64,000 bases of DNA from an uncultured Sphingomonas sp. (GTDB lineage: Bacteria; Pseudomonadota; Alphaproteobacteria; Sphingomonadales; Sphingomonadaceae), in contig CAJYOI010000015.1 in the NCBI GenBank assembly GCA_913776045.1, positions 1-64,000 on the forward strand, read 5' to 3'. A program made the position numbers and the translations under genes. Below the pieces are notes generated by a model. That model searched no databases and was not told the origin of the DNA. It was given only the letters and a program-made list of their open reading frames with translations. Shown here in pieces: positions 18,318 to 28,124 of this stretch (position 1 is the stretch's first letter; every line of letters begins with the position of its first letter).

Positions 18318-19568
18318 GTGCCCAATCATCCGCCACTCCCCGACGCCGACGCCGACGCCCGCCGCCGCAGCGAACGCGCGCTCGATGCCGCAAACCTGTT
18401 TCTAGCCGATGTGCGCGATGGCCTCGGCCCCTATCTCGCCATCTACCTGATCGCCGTGCGCGGGCCGGAGCGTGGCTGGAACGAGGCGACGGTCGGGCTC
18501 GTGCTGACGATCGCGGGGATCGCAGGTCTGTTGATGACGACCCCCGCCGGCGCGCTGATCGACAAGGTCCGCGCCAAACGTGCGATCCTCGTCGCGGCGG
18601 CGGTCGCGGTGACAGCCGGATCACTCGCCCTGCCCTTCGTCAGCGGCTTCGGCCCGGTCGTCGTCAGCCAGTCACTCGCTGCGGTCGCGGGCACCGTGTT
18701 CGCGCCGGGACTGACCGCGATTTCGCTCGGCATCGTCGGCGCGCGCGGCTTCACCCGCCGGGTCGGCCGCAACGAAGCGTTCAATCATGCCGGCAATGCG
18801 GTCGCCGCGGTGATAGCGGGCGGGACGGCCTGGTACTTCGGGCCGGTTGCGGTCTTCTATCTGATGGCGGCACTCGCAGTGCTGAGCATCGGCGCCATCC
18901 TGCGGATCGACCCGACCACGATCGACCACGCCGTCGCGCGCGGGTGCGCCGACGAGGACGACCGCGACGACGGCCCGCCCCCGTCGATCCTCCAGACGCT
19001 GACCCACACGCCGGCACTCGGCATCTTCGCCGCCTGTGCCTTCCTCTTCCACCTGTCGAATGCCGCAATGCTACCCTCGGTCGGCCAATTGCTCGGTCGC
19101 GAGGTCGGCGCAGGGCAGGCAACGTCGCTGATGGCTGCGTGTATCGCCGGCGCGCAACTGGTGATGGTGCCGGTCGCGATCGTCATCGGCAAGAAGGCCG
19201 ATGCCTGGGGGCACAAGCCGATCTTCCTTTTCGGCTTCGCCGTGCTGGCGCTGCGCGGAGTGCTTTACACATTGTCCGATTCGCCGGCCTGGCTGCTCGG
19301 CGTCCAGTTGCTCGACGGGATCGGCGCAGGCATTTTCGGCGCACTGTTCCCGGTCGTCATCGCCGCCGTCACGCGCGGCAGCGGGCGGTTCAACGTCGCG
19401 CAGGGTGCGGTCGCAACCGTGCAGGGGCTGGGCGGCGCGCTGAGCCCGACGATTGCCGGTGCACTGATCGTGTGGGGCGGCTATGACGAGGCGTTCCTGG
19501 TGCTCGCCGGAATCGCCACGCTCGGCCTCGCGCTCTACGCCTGGAGGGTGCCGGAAACGGCGCGATAG
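18318..19568 (+). CDS. major facilitator superfamily transporter
   Basis: 416 residues from a GTG at 18318. About twelve hydrophobic segments in two halves are joined by an acidic loop (near residues 208-225). The first half starts NLFLADVRDGLGPYLAIYL, and the loop-2 region GALIDKVRAKRA corresponds to the MFS motif between helices 2 and 3. The LADVxDGLGPYL start is common in a subgroup of bacterial MFS proteins often annotated as permeases of unknown substrate. Its end overlaps the convergent GST gene by 34 bases. Confidence 0.85.
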   Translation: MPNHPPLPDADADARRRSERALDAANLFLADVRDGLGPYLAIYLIAVRGPERGWNEATVGLVLTIAGIAGLLMTTPAGALIDKVRAKRAILVAAAVAVTAGSLALPFVSGFGPVVVSQSLAAVAGTVFAPGLTAISLGIVGARGFTRRVGRNEAFNHAGNAVAAVIAGGTAWYFGPVAVFYLMAALAVLSIGAILRIDPTTIDHAVARGCADEDDRDDGPPPSILQTLTHTPALGIFAACAFLFHLSNAAMLPSVGQLLGREVGAGQATSLMAACIAGAQLVMVPVAIVIGKKADAWGHKPIFLFGFAVLALRGVLYTLSDSPAWLLGVQLLDGIGAGIFGALFPVVIAAVTRGSGRFNVAQGAVATVQGLGGALSPTIAGALIVWGGYDEAFLVLAGIATLGLALYAWRVPETAR

Positions 19569-20242
19569 TCCTCGGTCACGACGCCGACGGCTGCGACCTC
19601 CGCCTCGTGGCCTTCCTCGCGAAACGTCTCGGCCAGCGCAGCCTGTTCCCACACCTGCATCGCCGGATGTGTGAGCATCGCCTCCACCCAGCGCGCGCCG
19701 GCCGGCCCGACATCGATGCCATAGGTCCGCACGCGGAAGGCGACGGGTGCGTAGAAGGCATCGACCGCGGAGAATCTCGCACCCGCCAGCCACGGCCCGC
19801 CGAACCGCTCGAGCCCCTCGGCCCAGACCGCCGCCAACCGCGCCACATCCTTCGCCAGCGCCGGCGACCCGGCCTGCGGCGATACCCGCTGGCCGACCGT
19901 CATCGTCCGTTCGTTCCGGAGCGCCCCAAAGCCACCGTGCATTTCCGCCACCGCGCACATTGCCCAGGCGCGGGCATCGGGATCGGTCGGCCACACGCCG
20001 TCGTGCCGGTCGGCGAGGTACATCACGATGCCGAGCGAATCCCACACCGTCCGATCGCCGTCGATCAGCACCGGTACCTGCCCGGTCGGCGAGAAAGCGC
20101 GAAAGGCGTCGTAATTATCGAGCTGGGCAAACGGCTCGATCCGATCGGCGAAGGGAATGTCCAACGCGCGCATCAGCACCCATGGCCTGAGCGACCAACT
20201 GGAATAATTCCGGTTGGCCGTGATCAGGGTGTAATCGCTCAC
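19535..20242 (-). CDS. glutathione S-transferase family protein
   Basis: 235 residues. The N-terminal thioredoxin-like domain shows [15 protein letters not shown] (potential catalytic Ser/Tyr region), then the cis-proline GQVPVLI and the glutathione-binding DSLGI. The helical C-terminal domain follows. This resembles the YfcF/maleylacetoacetate isomerase-like GST group. The start overlaps the scoB stop by 4 bases (ATGA), placing it last in the CoA-transferase operon. Confidence 0.9.
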   Translation of the reverse strand: MSDYTLITANRNYSSWSLRPWVLMRALDIPFADRIEPFAQLDNYDAFRAFSPTGQVPVLIDGDRTVWDSLGIVMYLADRHDGVWPTDPDARAWAMCAVAEMHGGFGALRNERTMTVGQRVSPQAGSPALAKDVARLAAVWAEGLERFGGPWLAGARFSAVDAFYAPVAFRVRTYGIDVGPAGARWVEAMLTHPAMQVWEQAALAETFREEGHEAEVAAVGVVTEDYRAVSGTLQA

Positions 20243-20874
20243 GCCTCGTAGTTAGCCGTCGTCTTCGCCGCGACCTCGTCCGCGGTCACGCCCGGTGCCA
20301 GTTCGATCAGCTTGAACGGGCTGTCATGGTCGGGGCGCTGGAACACCGCCAGATCGGTGACGATCATGTCGACGACGTTCTTGCCGGTCAGCGGCAGCGT
20401 GCACGACGGGATGAATTTCGGATCGCCGTTCTTGGAGGTGTGCTCCATCACGACGATGATCTTCTTGACGCCCGCGACCAGATCCATGGCGCCGCCCATG
20501 CCCTTGATCATCTTGCCCGGGATCATCCAGTTGGCGATGTCACCGTTCTCCGCGACTTCCATCGCACCCAGCACGGTCAGGTCGATATGCCCGCCTCGGA
20601 TCATCGCGAAGCTGTCGGCCGAGCTGAAATAGACCGACGAGGGCAGTTCGCTGATCGTCTGCTTGCCGGCATTGATCAGGTCGGGGTCTTCCTCGCCTTC
20701 ATAGGGGAACGGCCCGATGCCCAGCATCCCGTTCTCGCTCTGCAGCGTGACCGTCATGCCATCGGGAATGTTGTTCGCGACCAGCGTCGGAATGCCGATG
20801 CCGAGGTTGACGTAGAAGCCGTCGCGTAATTCCTTCGCGGCGCGCGCGGCCATCTGGTTGCGGTCCCAGGGCAT
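20239..20874 (-). CDS. scoB: 3-oxoacid CoA-transferase subunit B
   Basis: 211 residues. With subunit A it transfers CoA between succinyl-CoA and 3-oxoacids such as acetoacetate. The catalytic-glutamate motif [10 protein letters not shown] is at about residue 50, with [11 protein letters not shown] before it and GGAMDLVAG later. The start [16 protein letters not shown] at 20874 overlaps the phosphatase stop as TAATG. Subunit A is not adjacent: two other genes intervene. Confidence 0.95.
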   Translation of the reverse strand: MPWDRNQMAARAAKELRDGFYVNLGIGIPTLVANNIPDGMTVTLQSENGMLGIGPFPYEGEEDPDLINAGKQTISELPSSVYFSSADSFAMIRGGHIDLTVLGAMEVAENGDIANWMIPGKMIKGMGGAMDLVAGVKKIIVVMEHTSKNGDPKFIPSCTLPLTGKNVVDMIVTDLAVFQRPDHDSPFKLIELAPGVTADEVAAKTTANYEA

Positions 20875-21941
20875 TATCTCTTCTCCTCCGCCGGATCGCT
20901 CCAGCGCGTGTCCATGGGGAAAATATCGTCGGCGCCACCTTTGAGCGCGGTGCCGTAGACGGGGTTGGGCAGCACGAACCAGCCCGCCCCCCACAGCCCG
21001 GCGATCGCCGGCGATGCGGCAAGCGAGCGGCGCGTGGACGGCGACAGTTTCGGGTCGTTGAACAGGTCGCTGAAGTCGCCCAACTGGTCGCCGACCAGCG
21101 CAATGATGCAGTACCCGCTGGCGATCGCCCAACGGCGATCGTCCTTGCCCGATCCGCCGCCGTCGTCGCCCTTCAGCCACAGCGTCGAACCGTGCTTGGC
21201 AGGGCCGAGCCCGGCGTGATTGAGCGCGGCTTCGGTCTGCGCGGCGGTTTCCTTGCCCCGGTTGGAATTGAAAACCACGGCAATGCCCGCCGCCCTCGCC
21301 GCATCCAGCGCCGCCTTCGCGCCCGGTACGGCCACGACCTTCTCCGCGCCCGTCTCCTCCCAGCGCTTCCACCGGCCCTCGTTGTAGCCCTCGCCCCGGC
21401 GCGCGGCGTCGGCTTCGTAGCCAAGGTTCAGCAACGCGGTCTCGTCGATGTCGAGCACCACAGCCGGAGGCTTCGGCCCGCACGGTTCGAACTGCGGCGC
21501 GTTCAACGAGCCACTGTCGGAGATGACGACCTGGCGCGCCTTGCCGGGCCGACCGTAGACCTTCCAGTCGTTGATATAACGCTGAAGCGACCGATAGGCC
21601 TGGATCGACGCGGCCGCGGCCTCCCCCGATCCGTAAAGATACTGCATCGTCTCCGGTACATCGGTGCGCGGCAATGCGACGGGCATCGGTGTCACGCCAT
21701 CCGGCGGTGGCAGTGTGATGGCGCCGGGGACGATCCGCGCCGTCTGCGGCTCGGTCGTGCCGCGCCGCTCCCCGTCGGCCGGCGTAGCCTCGACCCGCGC
21801 CGGCGCCTTGCCCTTCAGGCGAGAGGTCGCGATCGCGGTCGACGATGCCGCCACCGGGATCAACGCGGCCGCGACGCAGCCACTGAGAACGACCGGCAGC
21901 GAGAGCAATGTTCCGGCGCGTAGCATGGTCCGTCCCGTCAT
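20874..21941 (-). CDS. acid phosphatase, HAD class C / lipoprotein e(P4)-like
   Basis: 355 residues. HAD-superfamily acid phosphatase related to 5'-nucleotidase e(P4). The nucleophile motif [12 protein letters not shown] is near the middle, followed by [15 protein letters not shown] and a downstream [11 protein letters not shown] with acidic residues for Mg2+. The N-terminus has a lipobox LSGC after a hydrophobic stretch, so it is likely an envelope lipoprotein. The ATG at 21941 overlaps the stop of the preceding small gene (ATGA). It lies, unusually, between scoA and scoB. Confidence 0.88.
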   Translation of the reverse strand: MTGRTMLRAGTLLSLPVVLSGCVAAALIPVAASSTAIATSRLKGKAPARVEATPADGERRGTTEPQTARIVPGAITLPPPDGVTPMPVALPRTDVPETMQYLYGSGEAAAASIQAYRSLQRYINDWKVYGRPGKARQVVISDSGSLNAPQFEPCGPKPPAVVLDIDETALLNLGYEADAARRGEGYNEGRWKRWEETGAEKVVAVPGAKAALDAARAAGIAVVFNSNRGKETAAQTEAALNHAGLGPAKHGSTLWLKGDDGGGSGKDDRRWAIASGYCIIALVGDQLGDFSDLFNDPKLSPSTRRSLAASPAIAGLWGAGWFVLPNPVYGTALKGGADDIFPMDTRWSDPAEEKR

Positions 21942-22186
21942 CGTTTGCCCGTCTTGGGCAGGTAGCCGCCGGGGATCGGCAGCGTCGGCGTCTCGCCTTG
22001 CCAGACGATGCGCGGCACGCGCCAACCGGCCGACGTGCGGACCAGCTGGATCGAATTCATACCGCGCGCGAACGGCGCTTCACCCGCCGCGTGGCGGCTT
22101 TCGTAGGTCGACCGGACATGCACGATGTCGCCGTACGTCGCGCCCAGCACCAGCGCCGCTGCCGCGACGACGATTAGCGCGATCAC
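21938..22186 (-). CDS. small membrane-anchored protein with the C-terminal half of an NTF2-like domain
   Basis: 82 residues from a GTG at 22186 that overlaps the scoA stop (GTGA). It begins with a hydrophobic stretch (about residues 2-17), followed by [36 protein letters not shown] and PIPGGYLP. These match, in order, the last strands of NTF2-like/SnoaL (DUF4440-type) proteins, but the N-terminal half of that fold is missing. It may be a decayed remnant or a repurposed fragment. The overlaps at both ends suggest it is translated. Confidence 0.6.
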   Translation of the reverse strand: MIALIVVAAAALVLGATYGDIVHVRSTYESRHAAGEAPFARGMNSIQLVRTSAGWRVPRIVWQGETPTLPIPGGYLPKTGKR

Positions 22187-22890
22187 GCCGCTTCCCGCGG
22201 GCGGGTCGTGACGAATTCGATCTTCTTGTCGTACGGCGCGCCGACGATCATCCGCTTCACATAGATGCCGGGGAGATGGATGTGGTCGGGATCGATGCTG
22301 CCGACCGGCACGATCTCCTCCACTTCCGCCACGCACACGCGCCCCGCGGTCGCCATCGGCTGGTTGAAGTTGCGCGCGGTCTTGCGGAAGATCAGGTTGC
22401 CGGCCTCGTCCGCCTTCCAGCCCTTGATGATCGACAGATCGGCGCGGATGCCGCGTTCGAGGATGTAATCCTCTCCGTCGAAGCTCTTCACTTCCTTGCC
22501 CTCGGCGACCAGCGTGCCGACGCCCGTCTTGGTGTAGAAGCCCGGAATCCCCGCACCACCCGCGCGGCAGCGTTCGGCGAGCGTTCCCTGCGGACAGAAT
22601 TCGACCTCAAGCTCGCCCGACAGATACTGCCGCTCGAATTCCTTGTTCTCGCCGACGTAGGACGAAATCATCTTCGCGACCTGACGGCTGCGCAACAGCT
22701 TGCCAAGGCCTTCGTTGTCGATGCCGGCATTGTTGCTGGCGATCGTCAGGTCCTTGACGCCCGACGCCTGGATCGCGTCGATCAGCCGCTCGGGAATGCC
22801 GCACAGCCCGAAGCCGCCGGCGCAGATCGTCATGCCGTCATGGAGCAGCCCGTCGAGCGCGGCGGCTGCATCCGGATAGAGCTTCTTCAT
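22183..22890 (-). CDS. scoA: 3-oxoacid CoA-transferase subunit A
   Basis: 235 residues from [12 protein letters not shown]. The CoA-transferase family I alpha-subunit signature [12 protein letters not shown] is at residues 26-37, followed by [12 protein letters not shown] and a C-terminal LPGIYVKRM. The ATG at 22890 is preferred because AGGAGG lies 6-7 bases upstream; an ATG at 22896 is too close. First gene of an overlapping run: scoA, NTF2-like fragment, phosphatase, scoB, GST. Confidence 0.95.
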   Translation of the reverse strand: MKKLYPDAAAALDGLLHDGMTICAGGFGLCGIPERLIDAIQASGVKDLTIASNNAGIDNEGLGKLLRSRQVAKMISSYVGENKEFERQYLSGELEVEFCPQGTLAERCRAGGAGIPGFYTKTGVGTLVAEGKEVKSFDGEDYILERGIRADLSIIKGWKADEAGNLIFRKTARNFNQPMATAGRVCVAEVEEIVPVGSIDPDHIHLPGIYVKRMIVGAPYDKKIEFVTTRPREAA

Positions 22891-22985
22891 CGGCATCCCT
22901 CCTGACGTGTCGCGCGAAGCGTTAGGGGGAAGCGACGGATTCGGTCAAGGCGAGGTGAACGGGCATTCAACTTTGTCGACCTGTG

Positions 22986-23636
22986 TCAGACGGCGGCGCC
23001 CGCGAGATGACCGACCGCCGCGGTCACCGCCATCGCAGCAGCGCCCCAGAAGGCGACGCGGATCGCGCCGAGCAGCGCCAGCGTGGCGATGACCACGATC
23101 GGCAGTCCCCACGGCAGCGCCGTACGCGACAGCGCGATCGCGGTCAGCAGGGGTATAGCGGCCCCCGCTGCAAAGCTCGCCGCCGATGCCGCAGCCGCCT
23201 GCACGGGGCGGGCGACCAGCGCCTCGTGAATGCCGAGTTCGTCGCGCAGGTGCGCGCCCAGCGCATCGTGCGCCATCAATTGTGCAGCGACCGCATCGGC
23301 CGTCATCGGATCGACTCCGCGATCGACATAAATGGCGGCAAGTTCGGCGCGTTCGGCGTCGGGGGCGGCGGCGAGTTCGGCGCGTTCGCGTGCCTCATCC
23401 GCGCGTTCCGTGTCTGCCTGTGATCGGACGGAGACATATTCGCCCGCAGCCATCGACATCGCCCCTGCGACCATGCCGTCGATCCCGGTCAGCAGGATTG
23501 CCGATCGGTCGGGCTGCGCTGCCGCGACACCAGCGATCAGACTGGCGGTCGATACGATTCCGTCATTGGCGCCGAGCACGGCGGCCCGCAGCCAACCGAT
23601 ACGGGAAACGAGGTGCCGTTCACGATGTCCCTTCAC
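22986..23636 (-). CDS. VIT1/CCC1-family transporter (iron/manganese type)
   Basis: 216 residues from a GTG at 23636. Family hallmarks: an N-terminal helix with AAVLGANDGIVSTASL, a second helix GMVAGAMSMAAGEYVSVRSQADTE, a cytosolic Ala/Glu-rich helical loop, and three more helices at the C-terminus. VIT/CCC1 proteins move Fe2+ or Mn2+ across membranes. The start is uncertain: a GGAGG lies only two bases before the GTG, but no ATG fits. An iron role here is inferred from the family. Confidence 0.85.
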   Translation of the reverse strand: MKGHRERHLVSRIGWLRAAVLGANDGIVSTASLIAGVAAAQPDRSAILLTGIDGMVAGAMSMAAGEYVSVRSQADTERADEARERAELAAAPDAERAELAAIYVDRGVDPMTADAVAAQLMAHDALGAHLRDELGIHEALVARPVQAAAASAASFAAGAAIPLLTAIALSRTALPWGLPIVVIATLALLGAIRVAFWGAAAMAVTAAVGHLAGAAV

Positions 23637-23689
23637 ACGCCCTCCGTATCGAGTCGATCGAGCCCTGACACGTATCGTCCAAACCGTCC

Positions 23690-23727
23690 GAAAAACGAAA
23701 GGGCCGCCCGGTATCCCGGACGGCCCA
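23690..23727 (-). terminator. intrinsic terminator of the CsbD gene
   Basis: On the minus strand GGCCGTCCGG and CCGGGCGGCC form a hairpin with a short loop (ATAC region), followed by CTTTCGTTTTT. It lies about 25 bases after the CsbD stop. Confidence 0.85.
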
Positions 23728-23751
23728 GTCGGCTTCCACAAGCCGGAAGGC

Positions 23752-23949
23752 TTAGATCTTGTCGCCGAGCGCGCCCTTGACCGAGCCCATGCCCTTCTGC
23801 GCTTCGCCCTTGGCTTCCTGCGCCACGCCCTCGGCGTGCAGCTTTTCATTCCGGTCCGCGCCGTCACCCGCCAACGCCTGCTTCGCGTTGCCGATGGCCT
23901 CGTTGACGGTGCCCTTCACCTTGTCCATCATCTCGCCCATGTCGTTCAC
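23752..23949 (-). CDS. CsbD family stress-response protein
   Basis: 65 residues, highly charged and predicted to be helical. The CsbD pattern is clear: MDKVKGTVNEAIGNAK near the N-terminus and a repeat-like AKGEAQKGMGSVKGALG segment at the end. CsbD-like proteins are small, abundant and stress-induced in many bacteria, with unknown molecular role. It stands alone, with its own terminator. Confidence 0.92.
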   Translation of the reverse strand: MNDMGEMMDKVKGTVNEAIGNAKQALAGDGADRNEKLHAEGVAQEAKGEAQKGMGSVKGALGDKI

Positions 23950-24013
23950 TCCTGTAAGCGTTGTAGTTGTCTGCTCAACGCGTTGATGACGTGGGCGTTC
24001 CGAAACTTTCGAT

Positions 24014-25009
24014 TCAGATCAAACCGGCGAGCGGGCTCGACGGATCGGCGTAGCGACGTTTGGCCATGCGTCCGGCGCGATAGGCCAGACGCCCGCTTTC
24101 CACCGCCGCCTTCATCGCCGCGGCCATCAGGATCGGGTCCTTGGCCTCGGCGATCGCGGTGTTCATCAGCACGCCGTCGCAGCCCAGTTCCATCGCCGCT
24201 GCCGCATCGGACGCCGTGCCGACGCCTGCATCGACCAGGACCGGCACCTTGGCGCCTTCGACGATCAGGCGGATGGTCACCTGGTTCTGGATGCCGAGGC
24301 CCGACCCGATCGGCGCGCCCAGCGGCATGATCGCGACCGCGCCGGCATCTTCCAGCCGCTTCGCCGCGATGGGATCGTCGACGCAATAGACCATCGGCTT
24401 GAAACCTTCGTTGGCCAGCACTTCGGTCGCGCGCAGCGTCTCGACCATGTCGGGGTAGAGCGTCCGCGCTTCGCCCAGCACTTCCAGCTTCACCAGATCC
24501 CAGCCCCCCGCCTCGCGCGCCAGCCGCAGCGTGCGGATCGCGCTTTCGGCGTCGAAACAACCCGCGGTGTTGGGCAGGTAGGTGATCTTCTTGGGGTCGA
24601 TATAGTCGGTCAGCATCGGCGCGTTGGGGTCGCTGACGTTCACGCGGCGCACCGCGACCGTGACGATCTCCGCGCCCGACGCGGCCACGGCCGCGGCGTT
24701 CTGTTCGAAATCCTTGTACTTGCCCGTGCCGACGATCAGCCGCGAGCGAAAGCTGTGGCCGGCGACCGACCAGCCGTCATCGCCGGCATGATCGCCGCCG
24801 CCGACGAAGTGCACGATTTCCAGCTCGTCGCCGTCCTCGACCATCACTTCGGCGAGCGTCGAGCGCGGCACGACTTCGAGATTCCGCTCCACCGCCAGCT
24901 TGGCGGGCACCAGACCCAGGCTTTCGGCAAGCTGCGCGATGGTAAGCCCCGCGGCGACACGCTTGTGTTCGCCGTTCAGGATGATCGAGACGGTGCCGTC
25001 AGCGTGCAA
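24014..25009 (-). CDS. thiG: bifunctional sulfur carrier ThiS / thiazole synthase ThiG fusion
   Basis: 331 residues from a TTG at 25009. Residues 1-67 form a ThiS-like ubiquitin fold ([16 protein letters not shown]...[27 protein letters not shown]), ending in the Gly-Gly that is thiocarboxylated in free ThiS. Then comes a full ThiG TIM barrel with RLIVGTGKY, the catalytic-lysine segment VKLEVLG and [10 protein letters not shown]. Together they build the thiazole of thiamine. TTG is chosen because GGAG lies 8 bases upstream, no ATG fits, and further upstream the frame runs into repeat DNA. Such fusions are known in alphaproteobacteria. Confidence 0.9.
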   Translation of the reverse strand: MHADGTVSIILNGEHKRVAAGLTIAQLAESLGLVPAKLAVERNLEVVPRSTLAEVMVEDGDELEIVHFVGGGDHAGDDGWSVAGHSFRSRLIVGTGKYKDFEQNAAAVAASGAEIVTVAVRRVNVSDPNAPMLTDYIDPKKITYLPNTAGCFDAESAIRTLRLAREAGGWDLVKLEVLGEARTLYPDMVETLRATEVLANEGFKPMVYCVDDPIAAKRLEDAGAVAIMPLGAPIGSGLGIQNQVTIRLIVEGAKVPVLVDAGVGTASDAAAAMELGCDGVLMNTAIAEAKDPILMAAAMKAAVESGRLAYRAGRMAKRRYADPSSPLAGLI

Positions 25010-25019
25010 ACTCTTTACT

Positions 25020-25078
25020 CCGTTCGGGCCGAGCTTGTCGAAGCCCTGCCCTTTCTCTAGGCCCCGGACACGAACGGA
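25020..25078. repeat. family C repeat, short copy
   Basis: About 59 bases: CCGTTCGGGCCGAGCTTGTC at the left and CACGAACGG at the right, with little interior. It ends 11 bases from the thiG start codon, in the gap between divergent thiG and aroQ. Confidence 0.7.
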
Positions 25079-25142
25079 ACGGGCGATGTGGGTCGCACCC
25101 CACCTAGGGGGCGGACCCGCGGCGTTCAATCGAAAGCGAACC

Positions 25143-25577
25143 ATGGCCGACCTCATCTACGTCCTGAACGGTCCGAACCTGAACCTGCTCGGCACGCGTG
25201 AGCCGGCGATCTACGGCTCGGACACATTGGACGACATCGCCGGGATGCTGGAGGACCGGGCGCGCGAGATCGATCTGGAGATCGACCTGCGCCAATCGAA
25301 CCACGAAGGCCATCTGGTCGACTGGCTGCACGAGGCGCAGGCGCGTGGGTGCAAGGCGGTGCTGCTGAACGCCGGCGCCTTCACCCACACCTCGATCGCG
25401 ATCCACGACGCGATCAAGGCGATTAGGACGCCGGTGATCGAAGTGCATCTTTCCAACCCGCACACCCGCGAGGATTTCCGCCACGTCAGCTTCGTCGGGC
25501 GCGCGGCGAAAGGAACGGTCGCGGGATTTGGCGCGATGTCCTATATGCTAGCGCTGGACGCCGCCGCGCGCTTCTGA
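25143..25577 (+). CDS. aroQ: type II 3-dehydroquinate dehydratase
   Basis: 144 residues. Dehydrates 3-dehydroquinate to 3-dehydroshikimate. Type II motifs: [14 protein letters not shown] with the catalytic Tyr in IYG shortly after, [23 protein letters not shown], and EVHLSN near the C-terminus. Length is standard. Followed by accB about 50 bases downstream, a common arrangement. Confidence 0.96.
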   Translation: MADLIYVLNGPNLNLLGTREPAIYGSDTLDDIAGMLEDRAREIDLEIDLRQSNHEGHLVDWLHEAQARGCKAVLLNAGAFTHTSIAIHDAIKAIRTPVIEVHLSNPHTREDFRHVSFVGRAAKGTVAGFGAMSYMLALDAAARF

Positions 25578-25627
25578 CAAAGGCCCGCGCTTTCATAAGA
25601 AATTCGCCAGGAAAGTTCAGGGGACCC

Positions 25628-26116
25628 ATGAGCGAAACGAACAACAGCAACGGCGGCATGAGCGTCGACATCGAACTGGTGCGCCAGCTCGCGCAGGTGC
25701 TCGACGACACGCAGCTGACCGAAATCGAGGTCGAGGACGGCGATCGCAAGGTTCGCGTCGCGCGCACCGTCACCGCTGCACCCGCCCAGATGACCTACGC
25801 GCCGCAGCCGATGGCCGCCGCGCCGGTCGCCTCGGCCGCGCCCGCTCCGGCCGAAGTCGGCGCGTCGGCGCCGGCGACCAGCGCGAATGCGGTCAAGTCG
25901 CCGATGGTCGGCACCGCCTATCTGGCGGCCAATCCGGAGGCGAAGAACTTCGTGTCCGTCGGCCAGCCGGTCGCCGCCGGCGACACGCTGCTGATCGTCG
26001 AGGCGATGAAGGTCATGAACCCGATCACCGCGCCCGCCGCCGGTACCGTCAAAGCGATCCTGGTCGAGAACGGCCAGCCCGTCGAGTTCGACCAGCCGCT
26101 CGTCGTCGTCGAATAA
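25628..26116 (+). CDS. accB: biotin carboxyl carrier protein of acetyl-CoA carboxylase
   Basis: 162 residues. Carries biotin between AccC and the carboxyltransferase in malonyl-CoA synthesis. An N-terminal helical region (about 1-50), an Ala/Pro-rich linker (about 50-85), then a biotinyl domain with EAMKVMN; the biotinylated lysine is K128. Followed by accC after a family C repeat. Confidence 0.97.
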   Translation: MSETNNSNGGMSVDIELVRQLAQVLDDTQLTEIEVEDGDRKVRVARTVTAAPAQMTYAPQPMAAAPVASAAPAPAEVGASAPATSANAVKSPMVGTAYLAANPEAKNFVSVGQPVAAGDTLLIVEAMKVMNPITAPAAGTVKAILVENGQPVEFDQPLVVVE

Positions 26117-26130
26117 GTGCCCTTCCCCCT

Positions 26131-26233
26131 TCCGTTCGGGCCAAGCGTGTCGAAGCCCTGCCCTTCCTCTTCGACGCGCAGCCCGCGGACCGAAGAAAAG
26201 GACAGCCCTTCGACAGGCTCAGGGCGAACGGAG
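26131..26233. repeat. intergenic palindromic repeat, family C, copy 4
   Basis: About 103 bases between accB and accC. The arms are nearly complete: TCCGTTCGGGCCAAGCGTGTCGAAG at the left, and CTTCGACAGGCTCAGGGCGAACGGA at the right as its inverted partner. It lies inside the presumed accB-accC transcript, 20 bases before the accC start. Confidence 0.8.
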
Positions 26234-26253
26234 GGTTTCTAGGCTAGTTCCCC

Positions 26254-27606
26254 ATGCCAAAAATCCAAAAGCTCCTGATCGCCAACCGCGGTGAGATCGC
26301 GCTGCGTATCCACCGCGCATGCCATGAAATGGGCATCAAGACGGTCGCGGTGCACTCAACCGCAGACGCCGATGCCATGCACGTACGCCTGGCGGACGAG
26401 GCGATCTGCATCGGGCCGCCGGCGGCGACCGACAGCTACCTCAACATCCCGAACATCATTTCCGCGGCCGAAATCTCGGGCGCCGATGCGATCCACCCGG
26501 GCTATGGCTTTCTCAGCGAAAACGCGCGCTTCGCCGAGATCGTCGAGAGCCACGGCCTGATCTTCGTCGGCCCGAAGCCCGAGCATATCCGCACGATGGG
26601 CGACAAGGTGGAGGCCAAGCGCACCGCCGGCGCCCTCGGCCTGCCGCTCGTCCCCGGCTCCGATGGCGCGATCAGCGATCCGGCCGAGGCGGCGCAGATC
26701 GCCGAACGCGTCGGCTATCCCGTCATCATCAAGGCGGCCTCGGGCGGCGGTGGCCGCGGCATGAAGGTCTGCACCTCGCCCGACAGCCTCGAAACGCTGA
26801 TGCAGCAGGCCGGCAGCGAGGCGAAGGCCGCGTTCGGCGACGCAACCGTCTATATCGAGAAATATCTCGGCAACCCGCGCCACATCGAAATCCAGGTGTT
26901 CGGCGACGGCAACGGCAACGCCATTCATCTGGGCGAGCGCGACTGCTCGCTCCAGCGCCGCCACCAGAAGGTGCTGGAGGAGGCGCCCTCCCCCGTCCTG
27001 TCGAGCGAGGACAGGATGCGGATCGGCGGCGTTTGCGCCAAGGCGATGGCCGACATGGGCTATCGCGGTGCCGGCACGATCGAATTCCTGTGGGAAGACG
27101 GCGAGTTCTATTTCATCGAGATGAACACCCGCCTGCAGGTCGAACATCCCGTGACCGAAGCGATCACCGGCCTCGACCTGGTCCGCGAGCAGATCCGCAT
27201 CGCCGAGGGCGAACCGCTGACGCTGCGCCAGGAAGACGTCCAGTTCCGCGGCCACGCGATCGAATGCCGCATCAACGCCGAAAACCCGCGCACCTTCGCG
27301 CCCTCGCCCGGTCTCGTGAAGGGCTATCATGCGCCGGGCGGCATGCACGTCCGCGTCGATAGCGGGCTGTATGCCGGCTACAAGATCCCGCCCTATTACG
27401 ATTCGATGATCGCAAAGCTGATCGTTTACGGCACCACGCGACAGGGCGCCTTGCGCCGCCTGCGTCGGGCGCTGGAGGAATTCGTGATCGACGGCGTGAC
27501 GACGACGATCCCGCTGCATCAGGCCCTGCTGGACGACCCGCAGTTCCAGGAGGGGGACTATACGATCAAGTGGCTGGAGGAGTGGCTGGCGAAGCAGGAG
27601 GGGTGA
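26254..27606 (+). CDS. accC: biotin carboxylase subunit of acetyl-CoA carboxylase
   Basis: 450 residues. ATP-dependent carboxylation of biotin on AccB. ATP-grasp motifs: [14 protein letters not shown] at the N-terminus, [10 protein letters not shown], the glycine-rich loop [25 protein letters not shown], and the metal/active-site [14 protein letters not shown]. Full length. Start [13 protein letters not shown] matches the family. Confidence 0.98.
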   Translation: MPKIQKLLIANRGEIALRIHRACHEMGIKTVAVHSTADADAMHVRLADEAICIGPPAATDSYLNIPNIISAAEISGADAIHPGYGFLSENARFAEIVESHGLIFVGPKPEHIRTMGDKVEAKRTAGALGLPLVPGSDGAISDPAEAAQIAERVGYPVIIKAASGGGGRGMKVCTSPDSLETLMQQAGSEAKAAFGDATVYIEKYLGNPRHIEIQVFGDGNGNAIHLGERDCSLQRRHQKVLEEAPSPVLSSEDRMRIGGVCAKAMADMGYRGAGTIEFLWEDGEFYFIEMNTRLQVEHPVTEAITGLDLVREQIRIAEGEPLTLRQEDVQFRGHAIECRINAENPRTFAPSPGLVKGYHAPGGMHVRVDSGLYAGYKIPPYYDSMIAKLIVYGTTRQGALRRLRRALEEFVIDGVTTTIPLHQALLDDPQFQEGDYTIKWLEEWLAKQEG

Positions 27607-27623
27607 GCCGGCCATCACCTTCC

Positions 27624-27756
27624 GTCATCCCCGCGCAGGGGCGCCCCACACAGTCGTACTTTGTGGGAACCCCGAAGTTGGGGATATATGGTCGCTGAAC
27701 GATGTGAGACCTACGAAGTTCAGCCAGAATTGATCCCCGCCTCCGCGGGGATGACG
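27624..27756. repeat. intergenic palindromic repeat, family B, copy 2
   Basis: About 133 bases, bounded by GTCATCCCCGCG and CGCGGGGATGACG. It includes the CAGCCAGAATTGATCCCCG arm shared (inverted) with copies 1 and 3. The interior (CGTACTTTGTGGG...) is longer than in the other copies. Located 17 bases after the accC stop. Confidence 0.8.
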
Positions 27757-27779
27757 ATCGATAGGGGCGTACGACCGTC

Positions 27780-28124
27780 ATGAAAGCCACGATCTGGCAC
27801 AACCCGCGCTGCGGCACGTCGCGCAAGACGCTCGAGATCCTCGAACAGACGCCCGACGTCGATGTCACAGTGATCGAGTATCTGAAGACGCCGCCGACCC
27901 GCGACCGGCTGTCGGCGCTGTACGCCCATGCCGGGATGACGCCCCGCGATGGTTTGCGTGCTAAGGAACCTCTGGCCGCCGAACTCGGTTTGTCGGACGC
28001 CGACGATGCCGCCATCCTCGATGCGATGATGGCGCATCCGATTTTGATCAACCGGCCGCTGGTCGAAACCGAGAAAGGCGTCCGCCTGTGCCGACCTCAG
28101 GAGCTGGTTCGCGAAATACTGTGA
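27780..28124 (+). CDS. ArsC/Spx-like arsenate reductase family protein
   Basis: 114 residues. Thioredoxin-fold ArsC family (glutaredoxin-dependent type). The N-terminal NPRCGTSRKTL holds the catalytic-type cysteine C11; then a helix, EYLKTPPT, and the C-terminal HPILINRPLVET with the arginine expected for arsenate binding. No arsR, arsB or acr3 is nearby, so a housekeeping YfgD-like role is as likely as arsenic resistance. Its stop overlaps the GTG of the next gene. Confidence 0.88.
   Translation: MKATIWHNPRCGTSRKTLEILEQTPDVDVTVIEYLKTPPTRDRLSALYAHAGMTPRDGLRAKEPLAAELGLSDADDAAILDAMMAHPILINRPLVETEKGVRLCRPQELVREIL

Noticed and set aside
27780-28124. Arsenic-resistance operon around the ArsC-like gene
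   Set aside because: No arsR, arsB/acr3 or arsH is adjacent; the gene is coupled to a phospholipase D gene instead.
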